Assembly (NCBI RefSeq): GCF_000186865.1
Contig: NW_008705566.1
Coordinates: 852,432 to 916,431 of the forward strand
Source of the DNA: Aureococcus anophagefferens
Lineage: Eukaryota; Sar; Pelagophyceae; Pelagomonadales; Pelagomonadaceae
Length of the DNA stretch: 64,000 nt
Direction of reading: 5' to 3'
Of this stretch, positions 34,672 through 43,335 are shown piece by piece. How positions within the stretch are numbered: position 1 is the first letter of the stretch; every line of letters begins with the position of its first letter. The translations under genes and the position numbers were made by a program. Below the pieces are notes generated by a model that saw only the letters and a program-made list of their open reading frames with translations, was not told the DNA's origin and searched no databases.

Positions 34672-34863
34672 CGTCTCGTGCGTCGCGCGCCGGCGCGGCG
34701 CGGCGCGACGACGCTGCGGCGGTCGATGGGCCCGCGCTCGTTACGGGCAGCGCTAGGATTGCCGGCGGCAGCGTTGGCCTCAACCATGATGATGCCGTGC
34801 TCTCATACACTCATGCGTCCCGCAAGCATGCGTGCATGTGCGCGGCGCATGCGTCCTGTGAGC

Positions 34864-36075
34864 ATGCGTCAAAGACCGCGCCGCGCCGTCGCCGCAGCGC
34901 TGCTGCTGCTGCGACAGACCGCGGCGTGGACCGCTCCTAACCGCAACCAGCGCGTCGCGCCGCTCCGCCTCAATTTCATCGAACACCTCCTGGGCAAAGC
35001 GGAGCAGCAGACCACCGCCGCGGACGACTCGCCGGCGACGCTCGGCCTCGTCGAGGCGTTTCTGGTCGACGCGTCGCCAGCGTCGCGGAAAGCCTACGAA
35101 ACCTTTCTCGCGCGGCCGGACCGCCCGTCCGTCGACGAGTACCTCGAGGGCGACTGCGCCGGCGACGAGCGCCTGCGTCTGGAATGGCGCGCGTTCACGA
35201 ACGTCTGGCGCGCGCGCGTCGTGTCCGGGTCCGCGGCCGCGGCCTGGGCGCAGCAGGACGCCTTCGAGGAGTTCGGGGACGTGTACCAGCTGCTGCCGAC
35301 CGCCGAGCCGCTCGCGGAGACCGTGCGGGGCGCCGGCCGCGGCAACGTCGCCATGCTCGAAAAGGCCGTCGACGCGACGAAAACGTCGGCGCTGCGGCCC
35401 CTCGTGTTGGCGACGCGCGACGCGGGCGACGGCGGCTTCGGCAACATCCTCGGCCCGCGCGACGACACCGCGGCGGACGACCGGCAGACGCGCTGGGACG
35501 TCTTCCTCGATCCCGAGGACGCGACCGTCGCGGCGGTCGTTGGCGAATTATTGAACGGACCCGTCGGCGACGCCTTCGAGGAGCTCTGCGGCGGTCTGGA
35601 CGCGCCGCTGCGGGAATGCGCGGCGATCGTCGCGGAGCCCGGCGCGGCGCCGCAACCGGTGCACGCCGACACGCAGTGGACCGACGAGCCCGTGCTGTTC
35701 ACCTGCTTTGTGGCCTTGCAGGACATCCCCCCGGAGCTCGGGCCGACGCGGTTTTTACCGGGCACGGCGACAAGGGAAAAGCACGACGCGATGGACGCGG
35801 CGCTCGTCGATCCCGTGAGCCCGGAGCGCGCGATCACGTCGTACTGCGCCGGGCAGCCGAGTTTGCTGGCGCTGTTGGAGGAGGGCGACGCGTCGTTGTA
35901 CGATTCGCGGCTGCACCACGCGGGCGGGCCCTGTTTCGAGGCGACCCGGTGCTTGTTCTACGTGTCCTTCGGCCACGCCGCGAACGAGAACTACCCCGAA
36001 CCGCCGCAGCGGAGCTTGGGGAAGGCGGTAGCGGCGCGGGGGCTGACGCTGGGGGATCTTAAGGAGAGACGGTAG
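34864..36075 (+). CDS. Plastid-targeted PhyH-type Fe(II)/2-oxoglutarate dioxygenase
   Basis: About 403 residues from the ATG at 34864; in-frame ATGs at 34813, 34828 and 34849 could add a basic N-terminal extension. The leader RRAVAAALLLLRQTAAWTAP is a signal peptide ending in an AxAW-type motif, the stramenopile bipartite plastid leader. The catalytic triad is QPVHADTQW (His 267, Asp 269) and DSRLHHAGG (His 351/352), and CLFYVSF ends the barrel, matching phytanoyl-CoA-dioxygenase-like enzymes. A long N-terminal domain (to about residue 200) is unrecognised. The substrate may be a plastid lipid or pigment; that is a guess. The upstream DNA repeats CATGCGTCC/GTGAGCATGCGT words. Confidence 0.75.
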   Translation: MRQRPRRAVAAALLLLRQTAAWTAPNRNQRVAPLRLNFIEHLLGKAEQQTTAADDSPATLGLVEAFLVDASPASRKAYETFLARPDRPSVDEYLEGDCAGDERLRLEWRAFTNVWRARVVSGSAAAAWAQQDAFEEFGDVYQLLPTAEPLAETVRGAGRGNVAMLEKAVDATKTSALRPLVLATRDAGDGGFGNILGPRDDTAADDRQTRWDVFLDPEDATVAAVVGELLNGPVGDAFEELCGGLDAPLRECAAIVAEPGAAPQPVHADTQWTDEPVLFTCFVALQDIPPELGPTRFLPGTATREKHDAMDAALVDPVSPERAITSYCAGQPSLLALLEEGDASLYDSRLHHAGGPCFEATRCLFYVSFGHAANENYPEPPQRSLGKAVAARGLTLGDLKERR

Positions 36076-36547
36076 CGGGGGCATTGTCGAAACGTTCGCC
36101 GGGGGTCTTTTGGGCCGCCACGCAAGGCCCACGCCTCCCAGGATTTATGTTGACTTCGCGAGCTCGATCTCCACGTCCTCGCACTGACCTACGACCAACC
36201 CAAGGTTCGTCGCTGCCCCATTCCGACCCGCCAGAACCCGCGCCACCCGCCCGCACCCTCCCCGCGGCACCTCCCATGGCCCTGCTTCGCAATTTTGCAA
36301 GAAAAGACGGGCGTCGACGCCCGGACTTTGCGCGGCCGGTCCGCGAGTGGATCCAAGCTCGCCGACAGCCATTGCCAATGAAACCCTGCCCCATCCTCCC
36401 CGCCGCACCTCCCCGCACGCCCCGCGACCTCCCCGGACGCGCTACCACCGTCGCTGCGCAACCCGCGCTCCCGATCCCGCGGCCCGCGCGCGCGACGCCC
36501 GACCTTGAACCCCGAGACGTCCGACCGACCGCGCCCCCCAATCGCAG
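36076..36547. other. Gene-free spacer upstream of PGK
   Basis: 472 bp, C-rich on the plus strand, with imperfect repeats of CCGCACCTCCCCGC-like words (about 36250-36275 and 36395-36425). Likely promoter and 5' leader of the PGK gene. No reading frame here is convincing. Confidence 0.5.
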
Positions 36548-37840
36548 ATGAAGCTCGCCATCCTCGCCCTCGCCCTCTCCGTGGCCGACGCCTTCGTGGC
36601 GCCCGGCGCCGCCCGCGCCGGCCGCATGGTCGAGCTCGACGCCAAGAAGTCCGTCGCCGACATGTCGGAGGCGGACCTCAAGGGCAAGAAGGTGCTCATC
36701 CGCTGCGACCTCAACGTGCCGCTCAAGGACGGCGTCATCGGCGACGACACGCGCATCCGCGCGTCCGTGCCCACGGTCAAGTACCTCCTCGAGAAGGGCG
36801 CGTCCGTCGCCATGTGCTCGCACCTCGGCCGCCCCAAGGACGGCCCCGAGGACAAGTTCTCGCTCGGCCCCGTGTCGGCGCGCATGGCCGAGTGCCTCGG
36901 CAAGGACGTGAAGATGGCCCCCGACTGCATCGGCGACGAGGTCGCCGCCATGGTCGGCTCCCTCGGCGAGGGCGAGGCCATGCTCCTCGAGAACACGCGC
37001 TTCTACAAGGAGGAGGAGAAGAACGAGGCGGCCTTCGTCGAGAAGCTCGCGGCGCCCTTCGACCTCTTCGTCAACGACGCCTTCGGCACGGCCCACCGCG
37101 CGCACGCGTCCACCGAGGGCGTGACCAAGTTCCTCTCGCCCTCCGTGTCGGGCTACCTCCTCGCCAAGGAGCTCAAGTACCTCGCGGGCGCCGTCGACGA
37201 GCCCGTGCGCCCCCTTGCCGCCATCGTCGGCGGCTCCAAGGTGTCCTCGAAGATCACGGTCCTCGAGTCCCTCATCAACAAGTGCGACAAGGTCATCATC
37301 GGCGGCGGCATGACCTTCACGTTCCTCAAGGCCATGGGCAAGCCCGTTGGCTCGTCCCTCGTCGAGGACGACTTCCTCGACACGGCCAAGGCCGCCATGA
37401 AGCTCGCGGAGGAGAAGGGCTGCGAGCTCATCTTCCCCTCGGAGATCCTCGTCGCCGACAAGTTCGACGCCGAGGCCAACACGCAGGTCGTCGACCAGGA
37501 CTCCATCCCCGACGGCTGGATGGGCCTCGACAACGGCCCCAAGGCGACGAAGGAGATCCAGGAGAAGCTCGCGGACTGCAAGACCGTCATCTGGAACGGC
37601 CCCATGGGCGTCTTCGAGATCGACGCGTTCGCCAAGGGCACGTTCGCCATCTGCGACACGCTCGCGGAGCTCACGGAGAAGGGCTGCGTCACCATCATCG
37701 GCGGCGGCGACTCCGTCGCGGCCGTCGAGAAGGCGGGCCTCGCGGACAAGATGTCCCACATCTCCACGGGCGGCGGCGCGTCGCTCGAGCTCCTCGAGGG
37801 CAAGGTCCTCCCCGGCGTCGCCGCGCTCGACGAGGCCTAA
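36548..37840 (+). CDS. PGK: Phosphoglycerate kinase, plastid-targeted
   Basis: 430 residues, full length. The leader [19 protein letters not shown] is a signal peptide with the AFVAP cleavage motif of stramenopile plastid proteins. All PGK signatures are present: [92 protein letters not shown] and the C-terminal [17 protein letters not shown]. It interconverts 3-phosphoglycerate and 1,3-bisphosphoglycerate using ATP in the Calvin cycle. Codon use is the most biased in the window (almost only C/G in third positions), as expected for strong expression. Single exon. Confidence 0.97.
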   Translation: MKLAILALALSVADAFVAPGAARAGRMVELDAKKSVADMSEADLKGKKVLIRCDLNVPLKDGVIGDDTRIRASVPTVKYLLEKGASVAMCSHLGRPKDGPEDKFSLGPVSARMAECLGKDVKMAPDCIGDEVAAMVGSLGEGEAMLLENTRFYKEEEKNEAAFVEKLAAPFDLFVNDAFGTAHRAHASTEGVTKFLSPSVSGYLLAKELKYLAGAVDEPVRPLAAIVGGSKVSSKITVLESLINKCDKVIIGGGMTFTFLKAMGKPVGSSLVEDDFLDTAKAAMKLAEEKGCELIFPSEILVADKFDAEANTQVVDQDSIPDGWMGLDNGPKATKEIQEKLADCKTVIWNGPMGVFEIDAFAKGTFAICDTLAELTEKGCVTIIGGGDSVAAVEKAGLADKMSHISTGGGASLELLEGKVLPGVAALDEA

Positions 37841-38220
37841 GCGGCCCCGCCGAGCCGCGGAACGTCGCCCCGACTCGCCAAAGTCCCGGGGACGCTCTCC
37901 CCCCCGCGCCCCTCGGGCGCCCGGCGCTCCGCCGGGCTACCGGGATAACCGCCATCACCAAGTAACCACCGATGTCTGCTGCCTTTTTTTTTGGCGGCGG
38001 CGGCGCGGCTTGCGACGAGACTCGGCCACAATTCCCCCCCCTCTGCCGAGAGCCTCCGTCGCGGCACCTGTCGCGACGGACGGCGCAGGCGCTCGCCGCG
38101 GCTCGCGCGGCCGGCTGATCGGCCTTCACCATTGACCTTCTCCCGCAAACGATGGAGAGCGTCGGCATGAGCTTCGACTCAGGAGCGCCAACAACAACGC
38201 TCTGCTGACGAAAAAAAACC
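37841..38220. other. Gene-free spacer
   Basis: 380 bp between the PGK stop and the next ATG. It includes a T-run (about 37984-37992) followed by GGCGGCGGCGG, and an A-run just before the F-box gene start. Likely PGK 3' UTR and the downstream promoter. Confidence 0.5.
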
Positions 38221-39336
38221 ATGTCGCTGCCCTCGTCGAGCATGATGGACGCGCTGACGAGCCTCTGGAGCGTCGACTTCGACCTCACGCACAGCGTCGT
38301 GGCGTTGAAGTTGGCCCGCGCCGCCTTCCAGCAGCCGAACGCGCCGCGGCCCGTCGACGCGACTGCCGAGGCGTCGGCGACGGCCTTCGCGGCGGAGGCG
38401 GCGACGGGCCGCCTCTTTCCCCGATTCAGCGCCGAGGTCGCCGCCAAGATCCTCGGCTTCGTCGGCTGGCGCGGCCTCTTCCGCCTCGAGCGGACGGGCC
38501 GGCGCGGCGCGCGCTGGGCCGCCGCCGGCTACGCCTTCGCCGTGCCCGGCCTGCGCGCGGCCGCGGGCGTCGCGCCGCGCGCCGCGGTCCGGGCGGCGCT
38601 CGCGGTCCGCGCCGACCACGCGCTCCGCCGCTTCGCGGGCGACGGCGTCGTCTGCGACTTCCCGCGGCTCGAGGACATGTCGCGCGAGAGCGGGTCGCTC
38701 TGGCGGAACCTGCTGTCGCGCCTGCGCTACGTGGCCTGCGCCGCGCGGACCGCGCCGGCCGCGCCGGCGCTCTTCGTCGTCGAGATCCTCGCGCAGGACT
38801 GGCGCGACAGCCCCGCGGACCCGGACCACGTCGTCGCGTCGTCGGCGGCGCGCGTGCTCGGGGCCTGGGCCACGGACGCGTTTGATGACGACAAGTCCTT
38901 CATCGCCGGCACGCCGGGGGCCTACTACTGGGGCCGGCTCCACGTCGCGACGGACGGCTGCGCGCCCGTGTCGCGGAGCGCGTTGTGGGGCTCGTACCTC
39001 GACCTCTTCGCGCGGGTCTGGGCCTGGTCGCCCTGCGGCGCCGTCGCCGTCGTCGCCGTCCGCCGCCTCGGCCTCCCGGGCGGCCCCGCGTCCCGCGACG
39101 CGTTCGTGCCCATGCACCCGCTCCCGGACGCGGACCGCCCGCCCGACGACGCCGAGTGGCCCGTCGTCGCGCACGTGGCCTCCACCTTCGCCGACGACGG
39201 CGACGCCATGCGCGTCGCGTCCCTGACCTTCGCCTTCACGGGCTGCCGGCGCGGCGGCGCCGACGACCAGGCCTTCCTCGGGGACAAGCTCGCCAGGGTC
39301 GCCATCTGGACGCCCGCGTTCGCGGGGGGGTCGTAA
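38221..39336 (+). CDS. F-box-like protein, unknown substrate domain
   Basis: 371 residues; ATG preceded by an A-rich leader. An F-box-like segment lies at about 65-110 (LFPRFSAEVAAKILGFVGWR then GLFRLERTGRRGARWAAAGY). The rest is a beta-rich globular region (ALFVVEILAQDWRDS; LWGSYLDLFARVWAWSPCGA) with no recognised repeats. By analogy it would act as a Skp1-binding adaptor of an SCF ubiquitin ligase. It shows no close similarity to the other two F-box-like proteins in the window outside the F-box. Confidence 0.6.
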   Translation: MSLPSSSMMDALTSLWSVDFDLTHSVVALKLARAAFQQPNAPRPVDATAEASATAFAAEAATGRLFPRFSAEVAAKILGFVGWRGLFRLERTGRRGARWAAAGYAFAVPGLRAAAGVAPRAAVRAALAVRADHALRRFAGDGVVCDFPRLEDMSRESGSLWRNLLSRLRYVACAARTAPAAPALFVVEILAQDWRDSPADPDHVVASSAARVLGAWATDAFDDDKSFIAGTPGAYYWGRLHVATDGCAPVSRSALWGSYLDLFARVWAWSPCGAVAVVAVRRLGLPGGPASRDAFVPMHPLPDADRPPDDAEWPVVAHVASTFADDGDAMRVASLTFAFTGCRRGGADDQAFLGDKLARVAIWTPAFAGGS

Positions 39337-39368
39337 CGATGGGTTCTTTTTACTTGCTATCGCGCGGA

Positions 39369-40634
39369 TCAAGTCGCCGGCTCTTCGACTTCGTGCGCCA
39401 GATTGAAGAATGGAGTGGCGGCTCGACGCGCGAGCTCGCAAGCACGCGCAGCTGGCGCCCCGTCCACGCCAGCGGAAGGCCGGTAGAGCCGTAGCCTGAT
39501 GCGGGGAGTGGATAGCGCAGTCTGGACTTCGCGCTCTATTTCGGAGAGAGGGCGGCCAAATACTTCCAGCGACCCAAAGCAGCAAATAATGTCACCGACG
39601 TTGAGAGGGATGGACTCGGGGGCCCGAGAGACACGCAGTGCATACCCAGGGGCGCTCTTCGTAATCCATGCGAAATTGATGGACAGGATGTTAATCTGAG
39701 CCATTTCCGAATGCCCAAGGGTCACTGCATAGAAAGAGCCGGGCGGCGCGCGGCCTCGTAGCTCGTCGACGACGACTTCCTCCGACTTGGACTCGTCGTC
39801 GCGATTCGTGCGCCAGAATGAGAGCACGTGCCAAAATACCTCATCCGGGAGCGCACGGGGAGCGGGCTTGAACTTTGAAGGCGGCACAGGAAAGAGACGC
39901 TCGAATATCAACGACTCCGCGCTGATTGTCCGGAGTTTGACGGCCGGCGGGGCCGCGCGGCCGCGCGCGCAGAGCGCTCGCAGAGATACGAGTGCTAGTC
40001 GCGGCGCTCGGAGGTATCGGCGCCAGGACCCTGCGGCACTGATTTTAGCGAGCCAGTCGGCGATGTGGTCAGCTTTGCCGGCGCGCGCGTTAGCCACAAC
40101 ATCGAGAAAGGGTGTAAGGCGCGGACTTGCTGAATTCGAAACCGGCTGCTGTAAAAAAAGTTCCGCGCCGTGGATGACCAAGAAGCGCACGAGCTCGAAC
40201 TTGTCCGGAGATTTGTCTGGAAATATGGCTGACAGGAGCGGTGTACAACCGTCCTGGTCTCGAGCATTGATGTCAGCGCCCGCGCGTTCGACTAGCATAG
40301 CAACCATGCGAAGGTCACCCAAGTGCGCGGAGTAGTGTAGCGGAGTTAACCCGCTTTCGTCGACCGCCTCTACGTCGGCGCCGTTTGCCAAGAGCAGGTT
40401 CACCATAGCGCGCCGATCTCCATCGGGAGTAAAGGCAAGTGGGTCGACGGCGGCGTGCAGAAGAGTACCGCGTGCCTTAAACAGTTCCGGGTGGTCGTCG
40501 TCGGGGGATAGCCTATCTCCGTACGGGAAGCTTTCATTGAGGTCACGAGCGTCTGACGTGAGCCATGCGCGAACCGTGTCCACGTCTCCGTCGACAACCG
40601 CCTCTAAAATGTGTTGTGGTGGACCCAGGGTCAT
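39369..40634 (-). CDS. Ankyrin-repeat protein in a lower-GC island
   Basis: 421 residues from the ATG at 40634 (MTLGPPQHILEAVVDGDVD). Ankyrin repeats are clear at about 10-140: AVVDGDVDTVRAWLTS, GTLLHAAVDPLAFTPDGDRR with LLLANGADVEAVDESGLTPL, HYSAHLGDLRMVAMLVERAG and GCTPLLSAIF. A middle segment (LRAPRLALVSLRALCARGRA and LPDEVFWHVLSFWR) has the look of a lineage-specific domain I associate with pelagophyte ankyrin proteins. The C-terminal part (GYALRVSRAPESIPLNVGDI, then IRLRLYRP) is PDZ-like. Base composition is visibly less GC-rich than in neighbouring genes and codon choice is relaxed, which suggests a rapidly evolving or recently moved copy. It shares a 170-bp divergent spacer with the mucin-like gene. 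Confidence 0.8.
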   Translation of the reverse strand: MTLGPPQHILEAVVDGDVDTVRAWLTSDARDLNESFPYGDRLSPDDDHPELFKARGTLLHAAVDPLAFTPDGDRRAMVNLLLANGADVEAVDESGLTPLHYSAHLGDLRMVAMLVERAGADINARDQDGCTPLLSAIFPDKSPDKFELVRFLVIHGAELFLQQPVSNSASPRLTPFLDVVANARAGKADHIADWLAKISAAGSWRRYLRAPRLALVSLRALCARGRAAPPAVKLRTISAESLIFERLFPVPPSKFKPAPRALPDEVFWHVLSFWRTNRDDESKSEEVVVDELRGRAPPGSFYAVTLGHSEMAQINILSINFAWITKSAPGYALRVSRAPESIPLNVGDIICCFGSLEVFGRPLSEIEREVQTALSTPRIRLRLYRPSAGVDGAPAARACELARRAATPFFNLAHEVEEPAT

Positions 40635-40804
40635 CTCGATCTCGAGAATCACCTCGTGCGGGCGCGCAACGTTGATTGGGGGTCGATGCGGATACTGTTT
40701 GGTCTGAAGACCAACGCGAAGGAGGGTAGAAATCGGCGGCGCGCTCGCCTGCCGAGGCGTCTGCCGCGAGGAGGCTCGCCAGGAAACGCCACAAGACCCA
40801 GACG

Positions 40805-42226
40805 ATGCGTTGCCGCGTTTCGATCCTCTGGTGCGTCGCGGTCGGGTGGGTTCCGGCCTCGATCCTCGCCCAGTTCGACTTCGATGGGATCCCCGAAAGC
40901 TTCGCTCCAACAATAACTTTTGCCCCGACGCCCTCGCCGACGAAAGCGCCCACCGCATCACCGACAACATCGCCGCCGTCGCTCTCCCCGACGAACCCCC
41001 CCACGCTTCCCCCGACCCTCTCCGCCTCCGACGCCCCGGCGGCCGCGGGCGCGACGCGGAAGCCCACGCCCACGCCGACGGAACGGCCGACGCCGACGGA
41101 CGCGCCGACGCCGACGAAGCCGCCGACGGACGCGGGCGGTTACGACAAAAGAAGCAGCTACAACGTGCCGCTCTGGTTCGAATTCGCCGCGGCCATCGGC
41201 TTCGCCCTCCTCGTCTGCGTGCCCTGCACGGCCTGCTTCGTCCACGTCTGCGTGTATCGGAAGAAGTTTCCCGACTTTGGCGCGATGGGCGCGACGCCGT
41301 GGTACGACGACCGCCGCGGCCAGACCTACGGCGTCATCCTCTTCTGCACCATCGTCAACTTCATCGCGCTCTTCGCCGCGCTCATGGCCGGCGACGACGA
41401 CCCGGAGGTCGTCAAAGACTTCAACCTCGCCGTCATCCAGGCTAGCAGCGGCGAGATCCGCGTCGGCGCGGCCGCGGCGTCCCGCGTTGTTTCGAGCGAT
41501 AGGCACGGAAACGGCAATCGCAGGCCTCAACGGCTTCGTCCACAAAAAACCGGGGGGCGAGGGCGACTTCTACGCCTGGGACGAGTCGCTCCCGAACGAG
41601 GAGACGACGTTCTACGACTACCCGTGGCTCGCAGGGCAGCAAAAGGGTGATTCAACGTCGCTTCAACGTGAGTGTTCCGCGCGCGCGCGTTTCGGAAACA
41701 GCACCTACGCTTCGAGAGCGCTCCGAGAGATGATCGCTCGTCCAAAAATCAGCCGAAACGAGCGGAAAACGACCGAGATAGGAGCCTTTGAAGTTGGGAA
41801 TTTCGCACCCTTTTGCTGCCCAGGTGGCTCGAGTCCTGCAAGCGCAACGGGACGGCGACCTACGGCCTGCTCATCCCCATCATCCTCGTCAAGATCCTCG
41901 CGGCCTTCGTCGTCTACCGGCGGGCCTACGCGGAGCACGACACGTGGCGCGCCAAGGTCGCGGGCGTCGCCGTCGAGGCCGGCTGCTTCGTCGCGCTCCT
42001 CGGGATCACGATCGAGTTCTACGCGACGTGCTGGCGCGCGCTGCCGAACCGCGGCAAACGCATGGTCTTCCCCGGCCAGCCCAATGAGGACAAGGTCCAG
42101 GAAGTCTGGGTCAACGTCGCGAGCGTCGGCATCTGCCTCGCGGGCCTCATGAGCCTCGTCATGTCCTACCTCCACTTCCGGACGCCCTGCTGGAACAGCG
42201 AGCTCCCCGAGTACGGCCGCGACTAA
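40805..42226 (+). CDS. Multi-pass membrane protein with Thr/Pro mucin-like ectodomain; carries introner A
   Basis: Exons 40805-41465, 41503-41623 and 41824-42226 give 394 residues with the frame closing exactly. Signal peptide MRCRVSILWCVAVGWVPAS, then a Thr/Pro/Ser stretch (PTPTERPTPTDAPTPTKPPT) suited to O-glycosylation or hydroxyproline glycans. Five hydrophobic helices follow: FAAAIGFALLVCVPCTAC, VILFCTIVNFIALFAALM, GLLIPIILVKILAAFVV, FVALLGITIEFYATC and VGICLAGLMSLVMSYL, with a loop containing KKPGGEGDFYAWDESLPNEE between the second and third. No family recognised. The first intron is only 37 bp (GCGCGG...TAG, 41466-41502); the second is a 200-bp introner. Confidence 0.7.
41632..41823 (+). 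mobile_element. Introner element A in the mucin-like gene (192 bp)
   Basis: Flanked by an exact 8-bp duplication GTGGCTCG (41624-41631 and 41824-41831, 200 bp apart). The ends are inverted repeats: CAGGGCAGCAAAAGGGTG and CACCCTTTTGCTGCCCAG, matching over 16 bp with a single mismatch at the second base. The first target copy provides the GT donor and the element end provides the CAG acceptor. Splicing joins DYP to WLESC in frame. The interior contains ATTCAACGTCGCTTCAACGT and the shared TCGTCCAAAAATCAGCCGAA core. Confidence 0.93.
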
Positions 42227-42301
42227 TCATCTCTTCCCGACGCGACGCTTTTGCCTGAGTCCGAGTCGGACTAGTAACCCGGCCGACGTCCCGGCCGCAA
42301 G

Positions 42302-43225
42302 TTAGTCCCCTTCGGGGAGGAGCTCGTCGGGCCACCACGCGGGCACGAAGGGGCTCGCCTTGAGCTCCGTGCCCTCGACGTCGACGTCGAGGATGTCCCC
42401 CGAGAGGGCAAAATCGAGCTTGAGCATGGCGACGGCCACCGTCGACGCGCCGTCGACGGCGACGACCTCGCCGACGGCCTTGCCCGCCGCGAGGAGCTTC
42501 GCGCCCGCCGCGGGGAGCGCGCCCACGATGGGCGCGTCGGGCACGGGCTCCGCGGGCGGCAGCGCGCGCGCGGCGTTGTGGAGCACGGCGGACGCGGCGT
42601 CCTGGAGCGCGACCGGCATGAGCCGCCGCCGGACCTCGCCGCGGAACTTGGCGCGCGCCGTGAGCTCCTGGCCGAGGTAGCAGCCCTTGTCGAAGGCGAC
42701 GTACCGGAGCGCGTCGAGGTTGCAGTTCAGGGGGATCCTGCCGACGACTTCGGCGCCCTCGGCGACGCCCAGCGCGAGGCGCCGCGCCGCGTAAGCGCCC
42801 GCGGGCTCGCCCGGCGCCGCGCCCGCGGCCGCGACGCAGCGCCCGCCGAGGAGCGCCGTCCGCGGGTCCGCGCCGCCGGCGACGACGTCGCCCGCGGCGA
42901 CGGCCGCCGCCGCCGCGTCGGGCGACGCGAACGTCGCGACCGCGAGGTCGTCGCGCGCCTTGAGCTTCACGTCGGACCGCAGCTTGTACATCTTGAGGTG
43001 CCGCAGGAGCGCCTTCGCCGCCGACGCCGGGCAGTCGACGAGGATGTCCTCGGCGCCGTCGCGCCAGAGCACGGCGTCGGCGAGCACGCGGCCCTTGGTG
43101 TTGAGGAAGGCCGCGGCGAGGCCGGGGGTCGCCGACTCCATCCACGCCGTGACGTTGTTCGTCGTCAGGCTGTGGATGAGCTTCGCCGCGTCGCCGCCGC
43201 GCACGGACAGCACGGCGCGGTGCAT
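42302..43225 (-). CDS. IBA57: IBA57/YgfZ-like folate-binding iron-sulfur assembly factor
   Basis: 307 residues from the ATG at 43225. It has the GcvT-type fold with LIHSLTTNNVTAWME near the start and the diagnostic KGCYLGQELTAR motif (Cys 182) that separates IBA57/YgfZ from aminomethyltransferases. IBA57 helps build 4Fe-4S clusters in mitochondria for enzymes such as aconitase and lipoate synthase. No ATG precedes the methionine at 43225 in frame with a clear targeting peptide, although the upstream in-frame reading is very Arg-rich and could be a presequence if a non-ATG start or another exon is used. Single exon as read; stop TAA at 42302-42304. Confidence 0.88.
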   Translation of the reverse strand: MHRAVLSVRGGDAAKLIHSLTTNNVTAWMESATPGLAAAFLNTKGRVLADAVLWRDGAEDILVDCPASAAKALLRHLKMYKLRSDVKLKARDDLAVATFASPDAAAAAVAAGDVVAGGADPRTALLGGRCVAAAGAAPGEPAGAYAARRLALGVAEGAEVVGRIPLNCNLDALRYVAFDKGCYLGQELTARAKFRGEVRRRLMPVALQDAASAVLHNAARALPPAEPVPDAPIVGALPAAGAKLLAAGKAVGEVVAVDGASTVAVAMLKLDFALSGDILDVDVEGTELKASPFVPAWWPDELLPEGD

Positions 43226-43335
43226 CGTTGCGCGTCGAGTGCGACAACTACGCGCGACAACGACGCTACTAGTAGTGGCGCTTCGATGAGGTCGACGTTG
43301 AAATCGAGGCGTCCGCGGCCGGCGCAAACGTGCTG
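43226..43335. promoter_or_regulatory. Bidirectional promoter region (110 bp)
   Basis: The space between the IBA57 ATG (minus) and the F-box ATG at 43336 (plus). It contains CGACGTTGAAATCGAGGCG but no TATA box. Confidence 0.4.

Noticed and set aside
43226..43327. Extension of IBA57 upstream to an Arg-rich presequence
   Set aside because: The in-frame upstream start is not ATG and would nearly abut the divergent F-box start; kept only as a possibility.
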